A stretch of DNA of 56,087 nucleotides from an uncultured Angelakisella sp. Its GTDB lineage: Bacteria > Bacillota > Clostridia > Oscillospirales > Ruminococcaceae. Of this stretch, positions 8,295 through 15,175 are shown piece by piece. Within the stretch, counting starts at the first letter, position 1, and each line of letters begins with the position of its first letter. Location: assembly GCA_910585535.1 (NCBI GenBank), contig CAJUFK010000007.1:1-56087 (forward strand), written 5' to 3'. A model generated the notes under the pieces. It had not been told where the DNA came from and did not search any database. It saw only the letters and a list, made by a program, of their open reading frames with translations. The translations under genes were made by a program, and so were the position numbers.

Positions 8295-8794
8295 CATAAA
8301 ATCCATTTTTTGCTGGCTTCTTCAAGAAAGACAAAATCGCAGCTGTTTTTTACAAGGCCGGGATCTTTTCCCAAAATAACCCGTCTGTATGTACGCGCCG
8401 CAAGCTTCTGAATTTGCTCCTGATTCTTGATACAAAAACGAAGTTCCTGTGAAAGAAGGGCACGATAAGCCAGATCCGGTTCCTTTGAAATGATTCGCTC
8501 TATGGCCAATCCCTTTGGAATAGGAAACATATAGTTAAACCGCAGAGATGCTAATATCCTTCCATTTCTATCTTCTATCAAAAAATTATCCGGCTTTTTT
8601 TGCTTATAGGAACTTACCGGAACATAATAATCCATACCATTTACCTGTAACACAATACCGCATAGGAATTTCGGCTTTCGCTTGTCACCGTAATCCATAT
8701 TAGGTACTCTGCTAAAACCCCTACGGCTCTCTTCCTCCTTTTTCAGATAGGAGACATAATCCAAGCTGACGGTATAAAAATTAAGCTTTTGCAT
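8294..8794 (-). CDS. toxN: ToxN/AbiQ-family endoribonuclease, toxin of a type III toxin-antitoxin system
   Basis: The 166-residue protein matches the ToxN/AbiQ family in length (about 170) and along its whole course. Landmarks are the start QKLNFYTVSLDYVSYLKK, the strand GIVLQVNGMDYYVPVSS, DRNGRILASLRFNYMFPIP near residue 85, LLSQELRFCIKNQEQIQKLA, and the C-terminal SCDFVFLEE. These enzymes cut A-rich sites in mRNA and in their own antitoxin RNA, and they often act against phage. The start is the ATG at 8794. A longer in-frame reading to 8914 would run through the terminator repeats and is rejected. Upstream on the same strand are a duplicated 15-base purine-rich ribosome binding segment, two terminator copies and a pseudoknot repeat array. 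The base composition is lower in GC than its neighbours, suggesting recent acquisition. Confidence 0.92.
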   Translation of the reverse strand: MQKLNFYTVSLDYVSYLKKEEESRRGFSRVPNMDYGDKRKPKFLCGIVLQVNGMDYYVPVSSYKQKKPDNFLIEDRNGRILASLRFNYMFPIPKGLAIERIISKEPDLAYRALLSQELRFCIKNQEQIQKLAARTYRRVILGKDPGLVKNSCDFVFLEEASKKWIL

Positions 8795-8795
8795 T

Positions 8796-8825
8796 TCTTT
8801 TCCCTTCCTCTCTTTTCCCTTCCTC
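8796..8825 (-). repeat. Tandem duplication of the toxN ribosome-binding segment
   Basis: Two perfect copies of a 15-base purine-rich unit (GAGGAAGGGAAAAGA) lie at 8825-8811 and 8810-8796, directly ahead of the toxN ATG. Each copy contains a GAGGAAGGG-type ribosome binding site; the proximal one is at the right distance. Confidence 0.85.
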
Positions 8826-8923
8826 AAAGCAAAAAGGAAGATGGTTTCCCACCCTCCTTTTCCATTAAGACTGCAAAGCAAAAAGGAAGATGGTTTCCCA
8901 CCCTCCTTTTCCATTAAGACTGC
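8826..8923 (-). terminator. Two tandem copies of a 49-bp intrinsic terminator between toxI and toxN
   Basis: Units 8923-8875 and 8874-8826 (minus strand order) are identical. Each contains a 13-bp stem with two G-U pairs (AAAAGGAGGGTGG against CCATCTTCCTTTT) capped by GAAA. Each stem is followed by TTTTTGCTTT. In type III systems one such terminator limits transcription into the toxin gene, so that antitoxin RNA is in excess. Here it is doubled. Confidence 0.88.
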
Positions 8924-9021
8924 TGTTAAGGCCGCAGCGCACCTTTCATAAATGACCTGCTCTTAAAGCGGCAGGGCACTTGTCATAAATGACCTGCTCT
9001 CAAAGCGGCAGGGCGCTTATC
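8920..9021 (-). ncRNA. toxI: ToxI-like antitoxin RNA, 2.75 repeats of 37 bases
   Basis: In minus-strand order, unit 1 is 9021-8985, unit 2 is 8984-8948 and a 28-base partial unit 3 is 8947-8920. Units 1 and 2 differ at three positions. Each unit can form an H-type pseudoknot. Stem 1 is AAGCG with CGCTT and stem 2 is CCTGC with GCAGG, with the arms interleaved. In unit 3 stem 1 reads AGG with CCT, a compensatory change of AAG with CTT; in unit 2 a G-U replaces a G-C. Repeat length, copy number and pseudoknot are what known ToxI/antiQ RNAs show. The array runs from a consensus promoter to a terminator ahead of toxN. Confidence 0.88.
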
Positions 9022-9034
9022 ATGCTGGGCATTT

Positions 9035-9820
9035 CTACCCGGTACTATTATTATACGCCGCCGCCCTGATCCTGTCAAGAAACATTTTCCGGATGGCCGG
9101 GATCTCCCCCAGACCCTCCAGGATACAGTCCACCTGGCAACCGTCCCGGGTGAGGGCTGTCCTCCAGGATCCCTCCCCTTCCCCGGCCATGTCGTTTTTG
9201 GCGTGGTCCCCGGCGGTGAACAGGAAGGGGCGCAGAAGGACCTTTTGGGGACGGAGCTTCGTCAAACGGCGGCGGACACTGGCAAGCCCCTGGTAACCTT
9301 CTACCGTTCCCACCAGGACCCGCTCCTCCCCTAGTTCCCGAAAGGCGCATTCCAAGGCGGGGTAGGCAAAATCCCCCCGGTGGCCGGTGCCGTGGCCCAA
9401 AAGGACCAGCACCGTGTCCTCCCGGATCTTCCCCTGGCGGGACAGTACCGCCTTTGCCGCCTGTTCCAGGCCGGCAGGGCAGTCCAGCAGGGGCGGCAGT
9501 ACAGAAAGCGCCGCAAATTGGGGCGCCGCCCTCCGGCAGTCCTCCAGCAGGCGGTCGTACTCGATTCCGGCAATGACAAAGGTTGTCAGGACCAGAACCC
9601 TGGAGATCCCCGCCTCCCCCATCCTTTGAAGGGCAGAAATGACGTCCCAGGTCTTTTTTCCCGTTTCGGCAAGTTTTTTGCGGATGACGCCGCTGGTCAC
9701 CGCCTCATAGATTGGGACGCCGGGGTATTTTTCCCGGGCATCCCGGAAGATGGCTCCGTAAGTCTTTTCCCAGCTGTCCAGGTGGGTGGTGCCAAAGCAG
9801 ACGATAAGAATGCCGTCCAT
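9035..9820 (-). CDS. cbiK: Anaerobic sirohydrochlorin cobaltochelatase CbiK
   Basis: The 261-residue enzyme inserts cobalt into sirohydrochlorin, the entry step of anaerobic cobalamin synthesis. The metal-binding histidines expected from the Salmonella enzyme are at H143 (LLGHGTGH) and H206 (TAGDHAKND). The N-terminal VCFGTTHLDSWEKTYGAIF is typical. The start ATG at 9820 overlaps the stop of the upstream TPR gene (TGATG). The last codons, from about residue 249, also hold the toxI promoter. It is not in the main cobalamin operon but ends a separate four-gene operon with its own promoter. Confidence 0.93.
   Translation of the reverse strand: MDGILIVCFGTTHLDSWEKTYGAIFRDAREKYPGVPIYEAVTSGVIRKKLAETGKKTWDVISALQRMGEAGISRVLVLTTFVIAGIEYDRLLEDCRRAAPQFAALSVLPPLLDCPAGLEQAAKAVLSRQGKIREDTVLVLLGHGTGHRGDFAYPALECAFRELGEERVLVGTVEGYQGLASVRRRLTKLRPQKVLLRPFLFTAGDHAKNDMAGEGEGSWRTALTRDGCQVDCILEGLGEIPAIRKMFLDRIRAAAYNNSTG
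9050..9078 (-). promoter_or_regulatory. Perfect consensus promoter of toxI-toxN, inside the 3' end of cbiK
   Basis: On the minus strand TTGACA (9078-9073), a 17-base spacer and TATAAT (9055-9050) match the sigma-70 consensus exactly. The start of transcription should be near 9043, about 20 bases before the first antitoxin repeat. Confidence 0.88.
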
Positions 9821-10215
9821 CAATACTTGTTCCTCTTTCCCGCCTGGCTTTCGCCCTTGTTGGCCATGGTGTCGCAAAGGGGGATGAAATACCGGGCGTC
9901 ACGGTCAGTGGGATCCAGTTCCAGCGCCTGGGCAAAATATTGTTTGGCCTCCTGGAAGCGGTCCAAACCGAACAGGGCCCGAGCGGTGCGGTACCACCAC
10001 AGGGGATCGTTTTCCCCCTCCTCCCGGGTTGCCTCCAGGACCTCCAGGGCTTTTTTCATCTGCCCAAGGTTTCCCAGGGCACGGGCCAGGCGGCCCTGGA
10101 TGCCGTATTCCCGCCGGATCTCCTCGGGCAGGGCGGCGATCTCTGCCAAAATGGTCTTGTTTTTATGTTCCTCGTGGAGCCGGTCCAGGCGCTCCAGAAG
10201 GGCTTCCTCCGCCAT
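9820..10215 (-). CDS. Small TPR protein, paralogue of the neighbouring TPR protein
   Basis: The 131-residue protein consists almost wholly of tetratricopeptide repeats (about residues 38-120; FGLDRFQEAKQYFAQALELD is a typical unit). It closely resembles the first 125 residues of the next gene upstream. The shared pattern is LLxRLDxxHEE, LPEEIxxEYxIQGRLARALxNLG, VLExTRExG. The two therefore arose by duplication. It probably mediates protein contacts; the partner is unknown. It is coupled to cbiK by a TGATG overlap. Confidence concerns gene reality and fold, not function. Confidence 0.8.
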   Translation of the reverse strand: MAEEALLERLDRLHEEHKNKTILAEIAALPEEIRREYGIQGRLARALGNLGQMKKALEVLEATREEGENDPLWWYRTARALFGLDRFQEAKQYFAQALELDPTDRDARYFIPLCDTMANKGESQAGKRNKY

Positions 10216-10227
10216 CTTCTCTTCCTC

Positions 10228-11307
10228 CTAACTTTCGTGGCAAATATCGGTGATCTCCTGGTTTTGGCCAAAGCGGATGACCAGCAGTTCATCGGTGATC
10301 TCCGGATCCAAAGAAAAATCAAAGATGCAGTCTATCCCCCCGTCCTTTGCCGGGGCCAAAGTGATCCCTCTGGGCTCCAGAGCGTCAAGAAACCGCTCCG
10401 GGGTGATCTCCTCCCGGTGCTGTACCCCAAGGGCCCCGGTGAGGGCATCCTCATCCATCTCCTCCACCTGATCCCGGATGAAAAATTCGATGACCTGGTT
10501 ACTTCTGTGATCCGCCTCGATCCTGGCCCGGGCCTTTTGGTACAGTTCCGGGATGGCATTGAGCAGCGACTGAATGGCCTCCCATCGGGGCGGCTGGGCC
10601 AGGCCGTCCCAGATGAACAGGTCTACCATCCGGCTTTTGCCCCGGAGAGGAAGGGGGAAGGTCTGGAACAGGCCCTCCTTCACCGGGAAGCGGAGGACGC
10701 CGAAAAGGGCGGTCTCCAGCAGGGCGGTACCCTCCCAGCCCCGGCCCTCCCAGTCGTTGCCGTTTCCTCCGGCCTGGGGTTTTGCCTGGGCGGGGGCTTT
10801 TTTCTGCTCCCAGCCGTTGGCCGTCTCCTCCTCTTTGGGCTTTACAAGCCGGGGAGCCTCGGTTCGGTCCTCCCAGCCGTTTGGCTTTTGGATCGCCTGG
10901 AGGCGGGGCTTGTGGTCAGGTTTCTCCTTCTTATCGTTTTTCACTATGCCGTTTGTCGAAACCCCCAGCCAGATGAGAAAATTCTTGGCGTCCTGGTTTT
11001 CCGGGTTCAGTTCCTGGGCCCGGAGGAAGCACTTCCGGGCCTCGTTATTCCGATTCTGATGGTAAAGGGCGAAGCCCATGCGGCTCCACCACCGGTCGTC
11101 CTGGGCTCCGGCCTCCCGGGTGGACTCCAGCACCTGGATGGCCTCGTTATATTTTCCCAGGTTATTCAGGGCCCGGGCCAAACGGCCCTGGATCTCGTAC
11201 TCCTTTTGAATCTCCTCCGGGAGCCCTTGGACCTCCTGAAGGATCTTTTTATGCTGGTTCTCCTCGTGCCACTGGTCCAAACGGGCCAGAAGTTCTTGGT
11301 CTATCAT
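10228..11307 (-). CDS. TPR protein with a C-terminal acidic alpha/beta domain (DUF2004-like)
   Basis: In this 359-residue protein, residues 1-120 are TPR repeats shared with the shorter neighbour. Residues 125-195 are a low-complexity linker in which KPNGWEDR, TANGWEQKK and GNDWEGRGWEG repeat an NGWE-like unit. Residues 200-359 form a domain with VDLFIWDGL and the end LVIRFGQNQEITDICHES, resembling DUF2004/DUF6985-type domains found in small bacterial accessory and immunity-like proteins. That likeness is from memory and uncertain. The gene is separated from its neighbours by 3 and 12 bases, so it is in one operon with them. Function unknown. Confidence 0.7.
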   Translation of the reverse strand: MIDQELLARLDQWHEENQHKKILQEVQGLPEEIQKEYEIQGRLARALNNLGKYNEAIQVLESTREAGAQDDRWWSRMGFALYHQNRNNEARKCFLRAQELNPENQDAKNFLIWLGVSTNGIVKNDKKEKPDHKPRLQAIQKPNGWEDRTEAPRLVKPKEEETANGWEQKKAPAQAKPQAGGNGNDWEGRGWEGTALLETALFGVLRFPVKEGLFQTFPLPLRGKSRMVDLFIWDGLAQPPRWEAIQSLLNAIPELYQKARARIEADHRSNQVIEFFIRDQVEEMDEDALTGALGVQHREEITPERFLDALEPRGITLAPAKDGGIDCIFDFSLDPEITDELLVIRFGQNQEITDICHES

Positions 11308-11310
11308 CGG

Positions 11311-12285
11311 TCAATCCTCCCTAATTTCAAGTACCCTCCGGTAAAAATCATAATCATCGTCCAGCTCCTCCCCATCCCGCCACTCCTCATACCGGAAATA
11401 GGGCGCGCAGGGCAGAAAGCCCACTACCGGACCGGCTCCGCCGCAGAGATTGCAGCCGCCGTCGCCTCCCTTGTGGACCAGGCTGCCATCCGGGTCCACC
11501 GTCAACTCCAGCCGGTAGGGGTCGTAAGCCATTGACAGGCCAAAAAAGTTGGGTTCCTTCATGTCATAGGGGCGGCTGTCCTCCAGCTCCCCAAAGTAAA
11601 GGAGGCGAAAGTCCAGGTCCAGGCTGTCCCCCCAGGGGAAGAAGGTCCGGCAGCCTCCGCCGCAGAGGTATTCCCACTGGTCGGTGGTTGGAAGGGAAAA
11701 GCCCTGGCCTGCAAGCTGTTCCTTTAGCTGGGGGAAGCTAATCTCATGGTACAGTTCGGCCTGCCAGCCGGTCTCCCCCTTCAAAAAGCGCACCTGGCCG
11801 GAAATGGTAAGGCCTTGGCAGTTCTCCCGTTCTGCCCGGGCCAGGTCCTCCAGCCAGTCCGGACGGGCGGTAAGACGCGGGTCGTCCAGGGGGACCTCCT
11901 CATAGCCGATGGTTTGGAGAGTCCGTTCCACCAGCATGGGACCTATGGTCACCTGGCGCACCGGGGTGGTCTGCTCCCCAAGGAACTCCTCCACCGTTCC
12001 CTCCCATCCCAGGTTTTCCATCTCCTCCCGAAGCTGGGCCAGGTTTTCCTCATCCATCCCCTGGACAAAGGACTCCCACCCCAGGGTGACCGTATCCCCG
12101 GGAACAAAGACAAATTCACCTCCGGCCCGCCGGAAACAGGCGGTATGGATGGTTTGGCCCCACCGGGAAAAGGTCTCCTCCCCCAGGAGGAGCATCCCAT
12201 GCCGCTTCCCCATCTGTTCCAAAAGTTCCCGGCGCTCCTCCGCCGGAAGGCGCTCCCAAACGGGGCGCATCAGCCGGTTTTCCAT
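11311..12285 (-). CDS. Diverged formylglycine-generating-enzyme-like (C-type lectin fold) protein
   Basis: The C-terminal half of this 324-residue protein carries recognisable FGE/SUMF1 landmarks: FSLPTTDQWEYLCGG, FFPWGDSLDLDFR, NFFGLSMAYDPYRLEL, and a closing GGDGGCNLCGGAG followed by APYFRYEEW. The N-terminal half (about 1-120) has no recognised domain. Whether it keeps a copper-binding cysteine pair for sulfatase activation is unclear, and it may be a non-catalytic relative. The start at 12285 follows GGAGGAACA. It is the first gene of the operon that ends with cbiK. Confidence 0.65.
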   Translation of the reverse strand: MENRLMRPVWERLPAEERRELLEQMGKRHGMLLLGEETFSRWGQTIHTACFRRAGGEFVFVPGDTVTLGWESFVQGMDEENLAQLREEMENLGWEGTVEEFLGEQTTPVRQVTIGPMLVERTLQTIGYEEVPLDDPRLTARPDWLEDLARAERENCQGLTISGQVRFLKGETGWQAELYHEISFPQLKEQLAGQGFSLPTTDQWEYLCGGGCRTFFPWGDSLDLDFRLLYFGELEDSRPYDMKEPNFFGLSMAYDPYRLELTVDPDGSLVHKGGDGGCNLCGGAGPVVGFLPCAPYFRYEEWRDGEELDDDYDFYRRVLEIRED

Positions 12286-12358
12286 CCTGTTCCTCCTTCG
12301 TCTTTCCCCAGCAGTCGGGGGCTGCCGATGCACAGGGCGTGCCTATCCTTTGGGGAAT

Positions 12359-12387
12359 ATTATATCACTGGTGATTTCCGGATTCAA
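12359..12387 (-). promoter_or_regulatory. Promoter of the FGE-like/TPR/TPR/cbiK operon
   Basis: On the minus strand TTGAAT (12387-12382), a 17-base spacer and TATAAT (12364-12359) lie in the 153-base gap after cbiC. This makes the four-gene unit independent of the cobalamin operon, although read-through from cbiC is possible because no strong terminator is seen in the gap. Confidence 0.75.
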
Positions 12388-12438
12388 CCTGTGCTGTTAC
12401 CGGTCTTTTCCAAGCAAAAGGGTTGACGGGTGTCTGCT

Positions 12439-13080
12439 TCAAGCCTGGGCCTGGTACAGCAGGGCGTTGAGGATGGCCGCCGCCACCGTGCTGCCCCCCT
12501 TCCTCCCCCGGGCAATGATCCGGGGGCAGGGGGCGGCCTCGGCCATCACTTTGCTCTCCAGGACATTGACAAAGCCCACAGGGGCGGCGACAAGCAGGGC
12601 CGGGGACAGCTTCCCTTCCCCCATCAGCTCCACAGCCCGGATAAGGGCCGTGGGGGCGTTGCCGACGGCCAGGATCAGGGGAGCCCCGCCGGTGTCCAAA
12701 GCGGCGGCAGCCTCCATGCTCAGGGCGGCCCGGGTCTCCCCCCGCTCTTTGGCGGCCTGGGCGATCTCCTCCTGGGCCATGAAGCAGAGGGCCCGGCCCC
12801 CAAGCCTCTCCAGGGCGGCCTTGTTCACCCCGGCCAGGGCCATGTTGGTGTCGGTGACCACCCAGGCCCCGTCCCTTAGAGCCTGGATACCGGCTTGAAC
12901 CGCCCCGTCCGAAAACCACAGGTTCTCCCGGTAGTCGAAGTCGGCGGTGGTGTGGATGACCCGCTTGATGACCGGGAGCTGGTCCGCCGGGGGCAGGGGC
13001 CCTGTCCTTTCCAGCTCTTCCTGGATGATGGCCATGCTCCGGGCCTCGATCTCCTGGGGGCGGGTGATCTGGATCTCCAT
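12439..13080 (-). CDS. cbiC: Cobalt-precorrin-8 methylmutase CbiC
   Basis: The 213-residue enzyme moves the C11 methyl group to C12, forming cobyrinic acid. Typical landmarks are IKRVIHTTADFDY near residue 42 with the catalytic histidine, TDTNMALAGVNK near 80, and a C-terminal VAAPVGFVNVLESK. It is the last gene of the cobalamin operon, 12 bases after btuR, with GGAGG ahead of the ATG. Confidence 0.94.
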   Translation of the reverse strand: MEIQITRPQEIEARSMAIIQEELERTGPLPPADQLPVIKRVIHTTADFDYRENLWFSDGAVQAGIQALRDGAWVVTDTNMALAGVNKAALERLGGRALCFMAQEEIAQAAKERGETRAALSMEAAAALDTGGAPLILAVGNAPTALIRAVELMGEGKLSPALLVAAPVGFVNVLESKVMAEAAPCPRIIARGRKGGSTVAAAILNALLYQAQA

Positions 13081-13092
13081 GGAATGACCTCC

Positions 13093-13626
13093 TTAAAACT
13101 CGACGCCCTCCCGGGCGGTGATCCCCCTGTCATAGGGGTGGCGAAGCTTTTTCATCTCGGTGACATAATCCGCCCGGTCCAGAAGCCAGTCCGGGGGATT
13201 TCTGCCGGTGAGGACCAGCTCCACCCCGGGGGCGGGATTTTGGAGGTAGGCCCGGAGAGGGGCTTCCTCCAGCAGGCAGTGATTCAGGGCCCCGGTCACC
13301 TCGTCCAGGATAAGGAGGCCGCACCGGCCCTCCCGGGCGGCGGCCAGCCCCAGGCGGAGCATCTCGTCGTGGCGGCTTTTACACCGCTCCCTCTGCTCCG
13401 GAGTCATAGCCGAAGCAAAGCCCAGCCCCTCCTCCCCCCGGAGAAGGGTGATCTGCGGGATCCGCTCCAAGCTGGCAAGTTCCCCGGTGGGACGGCCCTT
13501 GAGGAATTGCAGGATGACCACCGGGACGTTCTGTCCCGCCGCCCGGAGGGCCAGCCCCAGGGCGGCGGTGGTCTTGCCCTTTCCCTCCCCGGTGTACAGA
13601 TGGATAAGCCCCAGTTTTTGGTTCAT
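13093..13626 (-). CDS. btuR: Cob(I)alamin adenosyltransferase, CobA/BtuR type
   Basis: The 177-residue enzyme transfers the adenosyl group of ATP to the corrinoid cobalt. The P-loop variant GEGKGKTTAALG is at residues 13-24, and ILDEVTGALNHCLL and LTGRNPP are family signatures. The ATG at 13626 overlaps the cbiP stop (ATGA). Confidence 0.94.
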   Translation of the reverse strand: MNQKLGLIHLYTGEGKGKTTAALGLALRAAGQNVPVVILQFLKGRPTGELASLERIPQITLLRGEEGLGFASAMTPEQRERCKSRHDEMLRLGLAAAREGRCGLLILDEVTGALNHCLLEEAPLRAYLQNPAPGVELVLTGRNPPDWLLDRADYVTEMKKLRHPYDRGITAREGVEF

Positions 13627-15161
13627 ACGCCCTCCTCCATGATGCGGTAGACCGCCTCCATATCCAGGCTTTCCCGGAGGGCGGCGGCCAAGCGGTCGTA
13701 CTGCTCCTCCCGGTATGCGGCGGGGTCGAAGGGGGCGGCCTCTGCCGTCAGGCCCTTCCGGGCCGCCAGGGCCTTCCAAAGGCCCTCCAGCATCTCCCCG
13801 GTGTCGAAAAGGCCGTGGAGATAGGTCCCAAAGACGCTGCCGTACACCGCCCCCTCCTCCTTGGGAAGGGTCCCCTCCTCCCGGGGGGGGATTCCCTCCA
13901 GGGTGGAGAGCTTGCAGAAGGGCCGGACGACCGGGTCCAGCCGGGTCTCCCCCATGTGGATCTCGTAGCCCTCCAGACAGGCCCCCTCCAGGGGGGAGAG
14001 GCCCTTGGGGACGGAGAGGACCCGGCCCGCCGCCCGGGTGCGGACCTTTCGGCCTTGGAACACAGTATCCCCGGGGAGGAGCCCCATCCCCCGAACCGTG
14101 GTCCCGGGGGAGGTCTCCACCCCCTGGGGGTCGGAAAGGGTGCGGCCCAGCATCTGGTAGCCGCCGCAGACCCCCAGGAGGAGGGTCCCCCGGACAGCCA
14201 GCTTTTGGATGGCGGCCTCCAGGCCGTTCTGCCGTAGCCACAGCAGGTCGGGAATGGTGCTTTTGGTCCCTGGCAGGATGATAAGGTCCGGCTCCCCCAG
14301 CTCCCTGGGGGCAGAGACATACCGCACCGCCGCCCCGGGGAGGCTTTCCAGGGGGGCGAAGTCGGTAAAGTTGGAGATCCGGGGCAGACGGATAACGGCT
14401 ACATCCACCCCGCCGGTGGTCCCGGTCCGCCGGTCCAGGCGGGTGGAGAGGCTGTCCTCGTCGTCCAGGTCCACCGTGAGCCAAGGGACCACCCCCAGGA
14501 CGGGGAGGCCGGCGAGCTGTTCGATCTGCCGGAGGCCGGGACGGAGCAGCTCCACGTCCCCCCGGAACTTGTTGATGACAAAGCCTTTCAGGTGCCGTTT
14601 TTCCCAGGGCTCCATCAGGGCGGCGGTGCCGTAAAGGCTGGCGAACACCCCGCCCCGGTCGATGTCACCCACCAGGAGGACCGGAGCCTTTGCCATCCGG
14701 GCCATCCCCATATTCACCAGGTCGTGTTCCCGGAGGTTGATCTCCGCCGGGCTCCCGGCCCCTTCGATAACAACAACATCGTTTTCCGCCGCCAGGCTCT
14801 CATAGGCCCGGAGGATGTGGGGCAGGAGCTCCGGCTTGCGTTTGTAGTATTCGGCGGCGGAAAGGGTGGCCCAGACCTCGCCGTTTAGGATGACCTGGCT
14901 GCCGGTGTCGCTTTGGGGTTTGAGGAGGATGGGGTTCATCCGCACCGAGGGCTCCACTCCCGCCGCCTGGGCCTGGACCACCTGGGCCCGGCCCATCTCC
15001 AGCCCCTCCCGGGTGATGTAGGAGTTGAGGGCCATGTTCTGGGACTTAAAGGGGGCCACCCGGAGGCCGTCCTGGCGGAAGATCCGGCAGAGGCCGGCGG
15101 CGATAAGGCTCTTCCCGGCGCTGCTCATGGTGCCCTGGATCATAATAGGTTTTGCGAGCAT
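13623..15161 (-). CDS. cbiP: Cobyric acid synthase CbiP/CobQ
   Basis: The 512-residue glutamine-dependent amidotransferase amidates four side chains of adenosylcobyrinate a,c-diamide. An N-terminal ATP-binding domain (QGTMSSAGKSLIAAGLCRI) is followed by a triad-type glutaminase domain with the nucleophile in LLGVCGGYQMLG and YLHGLFD near the end. I start at ATG 15161 behind AAAGGAGGG; an upstream in-frame ATG at 15179 overlaps the cbiB stop and lies ahead of that site. Confidence 0.95.
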   Translation of the reverse strand: MLAKPIMIQGTMSSAGKSLIAAGLCRIFRQDGLRVAPFKSQNMALNSYITREGLEMGRAQVVQAQAAGVEPSVRMNPILLKPQSDTGSQVILNGEVWATLSAAEYYKRKPELLPHILRAYESLAAENDVVVIEGAGSPAEINLREHDLVNMGMARMAKAPVLLVGDIDRGGVFASLYGTAALMEPWEKRHLKGFVINKFRGDVELLRPGLRQIEQLAGLPVLGVVPWLTVDLDDEDSLSTRLDRRTGTTGGVDVAVIRLPRISNFTDFAPLESLPGAAVRYVSAPRELGEPDLIILPGTKSTIPDLLWLRQNGLEAAIQKLAVRGTLLLGVCGGYQMLGRTLSDPQGVETSPGTTVRGMGLLPGDTVFQGRKVRTRAAGRVLSVPKGLSPLEGACLEGYEIHMGETRLDPVVRPFCKLSTLEGIPPREEGTLPKEEGAVYGSVFGTYLHGLFDTGEMLEGLWKALAARKGLTAEAAPFDPAAYREEQYDRLAAALRESLDMEAVYRIMEEGV

Positions 15162-15175
15162 GGGGAGCCCTCCTT

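Noticed and set aside
8795..8914. Upstream start for toxN adding 40 residues
   Set aside because: The extension would be translated from the terminator repeats; the shorter start matches the ToxN family's N-terminus and has a ribosome binding site.
8920..9021. CRISPR array
   Set aside because: The 37-base units follow each other directly, without spacers, and there are no cas genes; the structure fits a ToxI array.
9940..11535. 531-codon open frame on the plus strand
   Set aside because: Antisense to the TPR genes and part of the FGE-like gene, with low-complexity leucine/proline-rich translation and no ribosome binding site.
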